From UBA3700 sp002372775 (GTDB lineage: Bacteria; Bacillota; Clostridia; Christensenellales; UBA3700), in assembly GCA_946615965.1 (NCBI GenBank), contig CAMOIC010000002.1, positions 1-64,000 of the forward strand: a stretch of 64,000 nucleotides of DNA, in the 5' to 3' direction. Made by a program: the position numbers and the translations under genes. Numbering within the stretch: position 1 is the stretch's first letter; every line of letters begins with the position of its first letter. Shown here in pieces: positions 22,959 to 30,954 of this stretch. A model generated the notes under the pieces. That model had not been told where the DNA came from. It ran no database searches and was given only the letters and a program-made list of their open reading frames with translations.

Positions 22959-24245
22959 TTATTTAATTGTATTGTTGTTCTTTAAGTATTCAAATAACTT
23001 TGTTGTTGCGATATCATTACGGATGTAATTTCTGTATTCTTCATTTACATTCTTCTTGAAATCTTCAACTTCCATCTTAGCGTTTTTAGCCATATCTGCG
23101 ATTGTGTTTTCTACATCTTCATCAGATACTGGAACTTCTACCTTCTTCATAATTGCTTCAACAACTAATCTATATAGAACGTTCTTCTTTGCTGTATCTT
23201 TGTATTGTTCAGCTAGCTTTTCCTTTGATGTGTTCATGAACTTGTAATAATCTTCAGCCTTCATACCTCTGTACATTAAGCTGTATTCAAATTCCTTAAC
23301 CATTTCTTCAGCTTGTCTCTTAATCATAGCTTCTGGAATATCTACTGTACATCCTTCAGCAATCTTAGCGATCATATCGTTTTCAAGCTTTTCTTCAGCT
23401 GCCTTTTCCTTTTCTTTCTTTAGGTTTTCCTTGATATCTGCTTCGTATTCAGCAACTGTATTGAATTCTGAAACGTCCTTAACGAATTCATCATCATACT
23501 TTGGTAAAACCTTATGAGAGATTTCATGTAGAACGATTGTAAATACAGCCTTCTTACCAGCAAGTTCCTTAGCACCATAATCTTCTGGGAAAGTAACCTC
23601 GATATCCTTTGTATCGTTGATGTTCATACCAACAACACCATCTTCGAATCCTGGGATGAATTGGCCAGCACCTAATTCAAGAGGTTGCTTTTCAGCTGTA
23701 CCACCTTGGAACTTAACGCCATCGATAGCACCTGAATAATCGATAATAACCTTATCTCCATTAGCACAAGCTCTATCTGTAACGTTTTCCCAAGCACCAG
23801 CTTGTTCAATAGCCTTATCTACTTCAGCCTTAACTTCTTCAGCCTTAACTGTTGTCTTATCTTTCTTAAATTCAAGTCCTGTGTAAGCACCTAATGTAAC
23901 TGTTGGTTTGCATTGTACTGTGCATGTGAACTTTAATGTTGCATCTGAAATAGCATCAATTGAAACTTCTGGAGAATCAACTGGGAATACTTCCTTTTCA
24001 GCATCCATAGCTTTTTCATATTCTTTTTGCATAATATCGTCTAAAGCTTCATCATATATAACTCCAACACCATAAACCTTTTCAACCATCTTTCTTGGTG
24101 CATGTCCTGGACGGAATCCTTCAATCTTACATTTTCCTTTAATCTTGTTGTAAGCTCTATCTTGAGCATCAGCCCAATCCTTAGAATCTACATCAAATAC
24201 AAACTTTACTTTATCTTTTTCAAGTAATTCTTTTGTGTAACTCAT
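22959..24245 (-). CDS. tig: Trigger factor
   Basis: Trigger factor is the ribosome-bound chaperone and prolyl isomerase. The 428-residue product has the ribosome-binding signature GFRPGHAPRKMVEKVYG near residues 43-59. A PPIase domain follows (KVIIDYSGAIDGVKFQGG, then FIPGFEDGVVGM) and a C-terminal helical chaperone domain. It heads the tig-clpP-clpX operon. Confidence 0.97.
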   Translation of the reverse strand: MSYTKELLEKDKVKFVFDVDSKDWADAQDRAYNKIKGKCKIEGFRPGHAPRKMVEKVYGVGVIYDEALDDIMQKEYEKAMDAEKEVFPVDSPEVSIDAISDATLKFTCTVQCKPTVTLGAYTGLEFKKDKTTVKAEEVKAEVDKAIEQAGAWENVTDRACANGDKVIIDYSGAIDGVKFQGGTAEKQPLELGAGQFIPGFEDGVVGMNINDTKDIEVTFPEDYGAKELAGKKAVFTIVLHEISHKVLPKYDDEFVKDVSEFNTVAEYEADIKENLKKEKEKAAEEKLENDMIAKIAEGCTVDIPEAMIKRQAEEMVKEFEYSLMYRGMKAEDYYKFMNTSKEKLAEQYKDTAKKNVLYRLVVEAIMKKVEVPVSDEDVENTIADMAKNAKMEVEDFKKNVNEEYRNYIRNDIATTKLFEYLKNNNTIK

Positions 24246-24296
24246 CGTTATTCTCCTTTACACTTTATATAATATATAAATTATTTTGCAAGAAGT

Positions 24297-24325
24297 ATTA
24301 TAACAAAGTAAATACACTTAGGCAA
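24297..24325 (-). promoter_or_regulatory. Promoter of tig-clpP-clpX
   Basis: The minus strand has TTGCCT, 17 bp, exact TATAAT. No CtsR- or CIRCE-like operator is visible near it. Confidence 0.7.
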
Positions 24326-24384
24326 GAAAAAAGTATTATTGCTACACGCAAATATAAATAATATATTTTAACAACTATGGAAAC

Positions 24385-24672
24385 CTATTCGTCAGGCTGA
24401 GTAGACAAAAATTCAAACCATTCTTTTAACGTAAACTTCTCAACGCCTTCTATATGTACAGCAATATTTAAATTTCTTTGTAACCATGCAACATCTTTTG
24501 GATTATCACTATCATAAACATCAACATCTACATCTTTCTTTAGCATTAATAATGCAAAGAACCACATACTCCTTTCTTTTTTAGAATATGCTTTTTCATA
24601 CTCATCCTTATTCGTATAATCATACTTAGAAAGAACATTTGTTACATATTTTTTATCTATATTAATTTTCAT
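24385..24672 (-). CDS. Small hypothetical protein
   Basis: I do not recognise the 95-residue product. It is soluble and acidic, with VDVDVYDSDNPKDVAWLQRN in the middle and an aromatic end (FTLKEWFEFLSTQPDE). It could start at a GTG at 24679-24681 or at the ATG at 24670-24672; I prefer the ATG, with AAGTGG upstream as a weak ribosome-binding site. It stands alone upstream of tig with long flanking spacers. Confidence 0.55.
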   Translation of the reverse strand: MKINIDKKYVTNVLSKYDYTNKDEYEKAYSKKERSMWFFALLMLKKDVDVDVYDSDNPKDVAWLQRNLNIAVHIEGVEKFTLKEWFEFLSTQPDE

Positions 24673-24754
24673 ATTTACCACTTAAAATTTTATAATTTTA
24701 AACTACAAACATAGTTCATACTTCTAATATAATACAACCTCTTATAAATGGGAA

Positions 24755-24784
24755 GTAGGCATCTAAGGGAAAATAGATGCCTAC
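24755..24784. repeat. Perfect 11-bp hairpin in a 350-bp spacer
   Basis: GTAGGCATCTA and TAGATGCCTAC pair perfectly around an 8-nt loop. Neither strand has a following T-run, so it is not a classical terminator. The rest of 24673-25026 holds no convincing gene apart from the terminator at 24973. A small RNA is possible. Confidence 0.5.
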
Positions 24785-24972
24785 GAAAAGAGAGTGTAGT
24801 ATAAGCAATTTTAGTGCGTTAATTATTTTGGAGCCTATACCAACCTATTTTTGGGTCGTTTTGTATCCGGAATTACATTAATTTTTACTTACATTTCAAT
24901 TATAATTTCTCAAGCATAAAGTAAACATAATCCTAGCATAAAATAAACATAAATTTTTAAAGTATGTGTTTA

Positions 24973-25003
24973 TAAAAATAGGATAAGCACTATCGCTTAC
25001 CCT
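24973..25003 (-). terminator. Terminator after the alpha/beta hydrolase gene
   Basis: A 9-bp stem (AGGGTAAGC with GCTTATCCT, one G-U pair) with a 6-nt loop is followed by ATTTTTAT on the minus strand. Confidence 0.75.
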
Positions 25004-25026
25004 ACAAAATTTTATATCAAAAATCA

Positions 25027-26223
25027 CTATTTATTATCGTCTTTATCTGGCTTTTTATCCCTGCTACTTTTTAGTTCAACAAACACCGTTTTATCTACTT
25101 TGTTTAGCACATTTGAAACAGTATCTTTTATAATGTTCCACCATTCTGAACCTTTATCTAAAATATAATTCATTGATGTGTATTTTAAGAATGTTGTTAT
25201 AAAGTTTAATAATTTTGCTCTTTCATCTTTTGGTAATTTTCTAAACTCGTCATAGAAAGCTTTTGCGTCTTCTTTTCTTAGGTACAAGTCATCCATATAC
25301 GCAACATTTGCATTATTAATTGTTTTGAATAGTAAATCAATAAGTTCTCTTCTTTCTGTTGCTGTATATGTAACTAATAAATCATCAGATGTTGTATTCA
25401 TATTCTCAGAGAATTCTTGTAAATCACTAACAAAATCAAAAGTTCCATCTTGTTTAATTACCCAAGAATGAGCCCAGTGTTGCATTAAGAATGATCTATC
25501 CGAATTAACAATTCTATATTTTGTATCTTTATCGTTATGTAGAAGTCTACCAACACATGATTGTGGTGGAATAAATTTGAAAATTCTATCTTTTATTTCT
25601 TTATAGGTTGGATAAGTATAGAAATAATCAAAAAATCCTGGGCCATCATAGTTATAAACGACCTCGATTTTATCTTGTATATCCTTTTCCATTTTTGCAG
25701 AAGCATATGCTGCTAAATTACCACCTTTAGAGTGTCCTACAACAATTACCTTTTTAACAGATCTTTGCTTTAAAAATGCTCTTAAAAACTTCTCAGCTCT
25801 ATCTTGTGCTGGAACTGGGAACATGTATGTCATTTCTAAGTCTTCTTTCCAACCAATAGCAGTACCATCTGTTCCTCTAAATGCTACAACGTAGTATCCT
25901 TTAGATAGCTCAAAAGCAGTAACAGAAAATTGCATAACAATATCTATATCAAAATCAGAATATTGCTCTACGATTTTTATATTTTGGAATCTCTTTGAAT
26001 AAGCTATTGCCTTTAAAAGTAATGGGTCTTGCTCATATAGATTTCTCGTTCTTGTAGCTAGTTCAATTTCTTGATCGTTTAAATTTATTAATTTAAATGG
26101 CTTCTTTAATTCTGAGAAATTATAATAAGCCATTTGCGCAAAAACCATGCCATCTACTTCAGATAGTGGCATGTCCTTAAATGTCTTATTCCTATATTGA
26201 ACTACATAATCAGTTACATTCAT
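25027..26223 (-). CDS. Alpha/beta hydrolase, lipase-3/DUF2974 (Mbeg1-like) type
   Basis: The 398-residue product has the nucleophile elbow VVVGHSKGGNLAAYA, with the catalytic serine about residue 165. A strand-turn region, YYVVAFRGTDG, is typical of lipase-3 folds. The later NYDGPGFFDYF matches the Mbeg1-like/DUF2974 family. There is no signal peptide. The substrate is unknown. I use the ATG at 26221-26223, preceded by AGGTG, in place of the upstream GTG. It is divergent from rqcH. Confidence 0.8.
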   Translation of the reverse strand: MNVTDYVVQYRNKTFKDMPLSEVDGMVFAQMAYYNFSELKKPFKLINLNDQEIELATRTRNLYEQDPLLLKAIAYSKRFQNIKIVEQYSDFDIDIVMQFSVTAFELSKGYYVVAFRGTDGTAIGWKEDLEMTYMFPVPAQDRAEKFLRAFLKQRSVKKVIVVGHSKGGNLAAYASAKMEKDIQDKIEVVYNYDGPGFFDYFYTYPTYKEIKDRIFKFIPPQSCVGRLLHNDKDTKYRIVNSDRSFLMQHWAHSWVIKQDGTFDFVSDLQEFSENMNTTSDDLLVTYTATERRELIDLLFKTINNANVAYMDDLYLRKEDAKAFYDEFRKLPKDERAKLLNFITTFLKYTSMNYILDKGSEWWNIIKDTVSNVLNKVDKTVFVELKSSRDKKPDKDDNK

Positions 26224-26245
26224 AATCACCTACAGCAATAATATT

Positions 26246-26274
26246 TTATCATATTTAATTTATTTTGCTATAAT
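26246..26274 (+). promoter_or_regulatory. Promoter of rqcH, placing +1 at the start codon
   Basis: TTATCA, 17 bp, exact TATAAT; the ATG begins 7 bases after the -10 box, so the message should have no leader. Confidence 0.65.
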
Positions 26275-26280
26275 ATCAAT

Positions 26281-28008
26281 ATGCCTAGTGATTATATAAC
26301 AATTAACGCATTAACAAAAGAGTTAAATTCAATTCTATCTTTAGGAAAGATAGATAAAGTTGTTATGCCTGAAAAAGATGAAGTTGTTCTAGCAATTAGA
26401 GCAAACAATCAAACATATGCACTAGCCATTTCATGTAATGCTTCTAATCCAAGAATGCACATAACTCACCAAAAGAAATTAAATCCACTTGTTGCTCCAG
26501 CATTTTGTATGCATTTAAGAAAACACCTTGTAAATGGAAATATAACAAGTATTCATACTATCAACGAAGATAGAATTATTTCCATAGATGTACTAACAAA
26601 GAATGAAATGCGCGATGAAGTAACATATAAGTTAATTATTGAAATGATGGGTAGATATTCAAACATTATTGTTGTTAACCAAAATGACACAATAACTGAT
26701 GCACTAAAGCAAGTTCCATTTGATGTAATGACAAAAAGAACATTAGTTCCTGGTGCAAAATATCTAGTTCCAGAACAAACAAAGATTACTTTATCTAATA
26801 CTGAAGCAATTGAAACACTTTTTAGAAACTATATCGGAACAAGCATTTCACAAATGCTATCTAATAATATTTCAGGTATTGCAAAATCTACAGCTATAGA
26901 AATTGTTGAGTTTGCAGGAATTGAAGATGCTAAACAAAATTTAAGTGATGAAGATATTAAGAGTTTAATTAAAGCATTAAATATTTTTGAGAATATTTAT
27001 AACACAAAGTATTACGCACCATGTACTTCAATCACTAATGATATATCTCAAGATTATTATGTTTGCAAATATAAAGATATAACTGAGTATAAATCATTCA
27101 AAACATTAAACGAAGCAATCGAGGATTGCCTTGCTAAAAAAGATGAAGTATTTAGACAACAAGAAAGAACTAAATATCTAACTAAAGCATATAATTCATA
27201 TTTATCTAAATGCAAAAAGAAACTTGAGAAAGTTACACAAAGATTCTCTGAAGCTCAAACAAAAGAAACATATAGAATCTATGGTGAATTGATTATTTCA
27301 AATATCTATAAAATCAATAAGGGAGATACTAAAGCTACTGTTACAAATTACTATGATGAGAATCAAGCAGATGTAACTATTAAGCTTGATGAAACTCTAT
27401 CCCCTCAACAAAATGCTCAAGCATATTTTAAAAAGTATAATAAACTAAAACATTCTGAAGAAGTTTCTATTGAGCAAATGGAAGAACTTGAGAATGATAT
27501 TGAATATTTAAAATCTATTGAGCCATATATATTAATGGCAAAAACTCCACAAGAAATTTTAGATGTCCAAAAAGAATTAGAAAGTATTGGCGCTTTAAAA
27601 TCTACTACTCAAAAGAAAGGCGCAAAGAAAGAAAAAGAAACACCACCACTTACATATTTATGTGATGATTTTGTAATACTTGTTGGTAAAAATAACTTAC
27701 AGAACGATAAAATCACATTCAAGATTGCTAATGGTGGGGATATGTGGTTGCACACAAAAACATTCCATGGTTCACATACTGTAATTATTACAGAAGGAAG
27801 AGAAATACCTAATAACGTATTACAAACTGCATGTGAGATTTGTGCTGCATATTCTAATTGTGGAGATGAAACAAAAGTAGAAGTTGATTATACATTTAGA
27901 AAGAATGTTAAAAGGCACCCTAACAAGAAACCTGGTATGGTTTTATATGAAGTTTATCAAACTGCTGTTGTATCGCCAAATAAACACGAAAACTTATTAC
28001 AAAAATAA
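26281..28008 (+). CDS. rqcH: Ribosome quality control factor RqcH (NFACT family)
   Basis: RqcH binds stalled 50S subunits and adds C-terminal alanine tails that mark products for degradation. The 575-residue product has an NFACT-N domain with the tRNA-binding D97-R98 pair (INEDRIIS), at the same numbers I recall for B. subtilis RqcH. The middle (residues 180-430) has helix-hairpin-helix and coiled-coil sections. The C-terminal NFACT-R domain contains GGDMWLHTKTFHGSH. No ribosome-binding site precedes the ATG and TATAAT ends 6 bases before it. It is one of few plus-strand genes, and its stop lies one base from the convergent rluD stop. Confidence 0.92.
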   Translation: MPSDYITINALTKELNSILSLGKIDKVVMPEKDEVVLAIRANNQTYALAISCNASNPRMHITHQKKLNPLVAPAFCMHLRKHLVNGNITSIHTINEDRIISIDVLTKNEMRDEVTYKLIIEMMGRYSNIIVVNQNDTITDALKQVPFDVMTKRTLVPGAKYLVPEQTKITLSNTEAIETLFRNYIGTSISQMLSNNISGIAKSTAIEIVEFAGIEDAKQNLSDEDIKSLIKALNIFENIYNTKYYAPCTSITNDISQDYYVCKYKDITEYKSFKTLNEAIEDCLAKKDEVFRQQERTKYLTKAYNSYLSKCKKKLEKVTQRFSEAQTKETYRIYGELIISNIYKINKGDTKATVTNYYDENQADVTIKLDETLSPQQNAQAYFKKYNKLKHSEEVSIEQMEELENDIEYLKSIEPYILMAKTPQEILDVQKELESIGALKSTTQKKGAKKEKETPPLTYLCDDFVILVGKNNLQNDKITFKIANGGDMWLHTKTFHGSHTVIITEGREIPNNVLQTACEICAAYSNCGDETKVEVDYTFRKNVKRHPNKKPGMVLYEVYQTAVVSPNKHENLLQK

Positions 28009-28009
28009 T

Positions 28010-28927
28010 TTAATTATTTCCACCACGTAATTTATCTAAAACTTGTTGAAAATATTCTGGAATAGGAGCAGTAAATGACATATGCTCTTTTGTTCTTGGA
28101 TGTGTGAATTCAAGCTTAAATGCATGAAGTAATTGCCCATTCAAATTAAACTTATTTGAACCACCATATACAGGATCTCCAACAATAGGATGGCCAATGT
28201 GTTTAGAGTGTACTCTAATTTGGTGAGTTCTTCCCGTTTTTAATTCATATTCCATTAATGTATAATGTGGAAACCTTTCAATAACTTTATAGTTAGTGAT
28301 AGCAATTCTACCTTTAGATTGAGATACTGCCATCATTTTTCTATCTTTTGTAGATCTATCTATTAATGTTGTTATATTTCCACTATCTTTTGTAACTACA
28401 CCATCAACAAGAGCCGTATAGAATCTCTTAGCTGATTTTGATGCAATTTGTTCTTGTAAATCAATATGAGCTTCGTTGTTTTTAGCAACTACTAATAAGC
28501 CAGATGTGTCTTTATCTAATCTATGAACTATACCTGGTCTTATAACCCCATTGATATCACTTAGATTCTTTAAATGGAAAAGTAATGCATTTACTAAAGT
28601 ATGAGAATATGAACCAGGAGCAGGATGAACAACCATACCTTGTGGTTTATTAATAACGGCTAAGTCGTCATCTTCATAGACTATGTCTATAGGAATGTCC
28701 TCTGGTTCTACATTTAAAACCTCAGCTTCAGGAATAGATGCCTCAATTACATCATTTTCTTTAACTATATATCCAGCTTTTTTAATTGAATTTGAATTAA
28801 CTAAAATATGTTGATCTTCAATTAGATTCTTAACATAAGATCTTGAAATATCTAATTCTTCATTTAAATAAATATCTATTCTCTTTCCAGCATCTTCTGC
28901 AGGAACAACTATAGTTCTATTCTCCAT
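28010..28927 (-). CDS. rluD: Large-subunit pseudouridine synthase, RluD family
   Basis: The 305-residue product has an N-terminal S4 RNA-binding domain (KRIDIYLNEELDISRSYVKN) and the catalytic motif HRLDKDTSGLLVVAK with the active Asp, as in RluD/YlyB proteins that modify 23S rRNA. The exact target uridines cannot be assigned. It overlaps the lspA stop by 11 bp and ends the yggS-sepF-lspA-rluD operon. Confidence 0.92.
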   Translation of the reverse strand: MENRTIVVPAEDAGKRIDIYLNEELDISRSYVKNLIEDQHILVNSNSIKKAGYIVKENDVIEASIPEAEVLNVEPEDIPIDIVYEDDDLAVINKPQGMVVHPAPGSYSHTLVNALLFHLKNLSDINGVIRPGIVHRLDKDTSGLLVVAKNNEAHIDLQEQIASKSAKRFYTALVDGVVTKDSGNITTLIDRSTKDRKMMAVSQSKGRIAITNYKVIERFPHYTLMEYELKTGRTHQIRVHSKHIGHPIVGDPVYGGSNKFNLNGQLLHAFKLEFTHPRTKEHMSFTAPIPEYFQQVLDKLRGGNN

Positions 28928-29507
28928 CTGTAGAATCTACCTTTTCTACATTTTCTGAAGATACTTCGGCTTTTGCTTTTTCAGCTCTTAATTTCTCTAT
29001 TTTAGCCTTAGAATAGAAATCTGCTTCACTAAATTCGAAGATAATATATAGGATTAGCATTATTACGCCGCCAAGCAAGAATAAGTCTGCAATATTACCT
29101 ATAGCAAAATCTATACCAAACCAAGTTTCTAAGAATACATAATCAATAAAGTCTCTAACATATCCTAAAACAATTCTATCTACTACATTGCCTAAAGCAC
29201 CTGCAGCAATCATGATACAACCGATTCTTAAGTTCTTTGGAGTATTAGGTCTTAAAACTAATAATAAAGTAATTCCGATAATAGCAATTATTGGCATCAT
29301 TGTTAGAAACAATGTTTTTCCAGATAACATACTAAATGAAGCGCCAATATTTCTTGCTAAACGAACAGTAAATATACCTTCCCATACTGTATATGAATTA
29401 CCACTGCTTAATAAATCAAAAACTATAGATTTTGAAATCAAATCTATAGCAACCATAGCAGCAAAAAATGCAACTTCTATAATGTATTTAATATATTTCT
29501 TATTCAT
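28917..29507 (-). CDS. lspA: Lipoprotein signal peptidase
   Basis: LspA removes signal peptides from lipidated prolipoproteins. The 196-residue product has four predicted membrane helices and the two catalytic aspartate motifs GNVVDRIVLGYVRDFID and GNIADLFLL. A charged C-terminal tail of about 30 residues (AKIEKLRAEKAKAE) is longer than usual. Its ATG overlaps the sepF stop. Its partner lgt is at 38.3 kb, and at least one likely substrate (4062-5090) is in the window. Confidence 0.95.
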   Translation of the reverse strand: MNKKYIKYIIEVAFFAAMVAIDLISKSIVFDLLSSGNSYTVWEGIFTVRLARNIGASFSMLSGKTLFLTMMPIIAIIGITLLLVLRPNTPKNLRIGCIMIAAGALGNVVDRIVLGYVRDFIDYVFLETWFGIDFAIGNIADLFLLGGVIMLILYIIFEFSEADFYSKAKIEKLRAEKAKAEVSSENVEKVDSTDGE

Positions 29508-30196
29508 TAGTCGTTATTACCAACAATACCCATACCGCCTGGTGTTAAAGCAAACTTCTTTTCACCTATAGCTTGTTGAGTTCCACCAAGTGCAAATACA
29601 GCACCTGCTAAATAATCTATAACTCTTTGTGATTCTTTTTCATTAATTCTTGAGCAATCAACAATAACTGGGTCTCCACCTTGTAAGACATTGATAATAC
29701 CCTTAACATCTTCAATTGATCTTGGTGTAGCCATACGTAAATATTGCTTACCAGCCATTGGATTTACAGGTACTTCTTGAGTCTTTCTCATAAATGAGAA
29801 GAAACCGCCCTTCTTTTTTTGTTGAGGTCTTTGTTGTTGTATTGGTTGTTGACGAGCATAATCAAATTGATCCTCAAAATCTTGATTAGATAATTGTCCT
29901 CTTTGTTGCTCAAATTGAATTGGAGCACCAGGATTTGGTTGAATATTTTGAGGTTGAATTGGTTGTGTTGTATAAACTGGTCTATATGGTTGTTGAGGAT
30001 AGCTAGGAGCACCATTTTGTGGGAATATTGGTTGGACTGGAGCTTGTGGTTGCATAGGTTGTTGAGGTTGATAAGTTCTATCCATTCTGCCCATGTTTGG
30101 ATCAGATGGCGCTTGATATCTACTTTGATATGGATTTCCACCCATATTATTTTGATTATTATTGAACATGTCACCTCTTCTATTGAAGTCGTCCAT
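29507..30196 (-). CDS. sepF: Cell division protein SepF with long Gln/Pro-rich N-terminus
   Basis: SepF binds FtsZ and the membrane at the division site. The conserved core is at residues 150-229 (KQYLRMATPRSIEDVKGIIN, then VIVDCSRINEKESQRVIDY and GTQQAIGEKKFALTP). Ordinary SepF starts with a short amphipathic membrane helix. Here the first 125 residues are Gln/Pro/Asn-rich and disordered, and a basic-aromatic stretch (KKKGGFFSFMRK, 127-138) sits just before the core. That stretch may serve as the membrane contact. The gene lies between yggS and lspA. Confidence 0.9.
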   Translation of the reverse strand: MDDFNRRGDMFNNNQNNMGGNPYQSRYQAPSDPNMGRMDRTYQPQQPMQPQAPVQPIFPQNGAPSYPQQPYRPVYTTQPIQPQNIQPNPGAPIQFEQQRGQLSNQDFEDQFDYARQQPIQQQRPQQKKKGGFFSFMRKTQEVPVNPMAGKQYLRMATPRSIEDVKGIINVLQGGDPVIVDCSRINEKESQRVIDYLAGAVFALGGTQQAIGEKKFALTPGGMGIVGNND

Positions 30197-30207
30197 TCCC
30201 CTTCCTC

Positions 30208-30915
30208 CTACTTATTATAATTTCTCTCACCAAATAAAACTCTACCTAATCTTACCATAGTAGAGCCACCATATTCAATCGCTAACTCATAATCATTTGT
30301 CATTCCGCATGATAAAATGTCAATTTTATGATTAGATTTTGCAATTTCTTGTAAATGTCTATATAAATGATTGAAATCAATATACATATTCTTAAGAGCT
30401 TCTTTATCTTCCATATTAGGTAAAACACTCATAAGTCCTCTAATTCTAATATTAGGATACTTATCTAGCATTTCCATAAAAGAATCTAATTCTTCTTTAG
30501 CAATACCACCCTTAGTAATTTCAGAACCCATATTAACTTCAATCAAGCAATCCATAACTTTGTTATGCTTTATTGCTTGCTTATTTATCTCTTGTGCTAA
30601 TGATTCTCTATCTAGTGAATGAATTAAAACAACTTTATCTATAATGTACTTAACTTTGTTAGATTGAAGTTGACCAATCATATGCCAATTAAGATTTAGA
30701 CCAGATTCATATTTTTCTTGGATCTCTTGAACATGATTCTCCCCAACATCTGTTAAAAGATTGTTAGATTGAATCATTTCAATAAGTTCTTTTGGATTCA
30801 ATTTAGTAGCACCAATTAGTGTTACTTTATCTGTTCTATTTGCACGCTTTAGTGCGGCGTCTATTTTCTTTTGGCATTCAGCTATACTCTTTTTTAAATC
30901 TTCAAGTTCTACCAT
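30208..30915 (-). CDS. yggS: PLP homeostasis protein YggS/YlmE
   Basis: The 235-residue single-domain PLP-binding barrel has the PLP lysine in VTLIGATKLNP (K38), GENHVQEI near residue 58, and the phosphate-binding C-terminal SCGMTNDYELAIEYGGSTMVRLG. It maintains vitamin B6 and amino-acid balance; no enzyme reaction is firmly known. It heads the yggS-sepF-lspA-rluD operon, the classic ylm-type gene order. Confidence 0.95.
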   Translation of the reverse strand: MVELEDLKKSIAECQKKIDAALKRANRTDKVTLIGATKLNPKELIEMIQSNNLLTDVGENHVQEIQEKYESGLNLNWHMIGQLQSNKVKYIIDKVVLIHSLDRESLAQEINKQAIKHNKVMDCLIEVNMGSEITKGGIAKEELDSFMEMLDKYPNIRIRGLMSVLPNMEDKEALKNMYIDFNHLYRHLQEIAKSNHKIDILSCGMTNDYELAIEYGGSTMVRLGRVLFGERNYNK

Positions 30916-30942
30916 TGCGATAATTCCTCTTATTTCAAAGAT

Positions 30943-30951
30943 ATTATAGCA
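30943..30951 (-). promoter_or_regulatory. Extended -10 promoter of yggS operon
   Basis: TGCTATAAT on the minus strand is a TG-extended -10 element about 27 bp before the yggS start. There is no good -35 box at the normal spacing. Confidence 0.5.
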
Positions 30952-30954
30952 TAA

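Noticed and set aside
29788..30220. Two long alternative-frame open frames over sepF
   Set aside because: They arise from the repetitive Gln/Pro codons of SepF read in other frames and have no homology or ribosome-binding sites.
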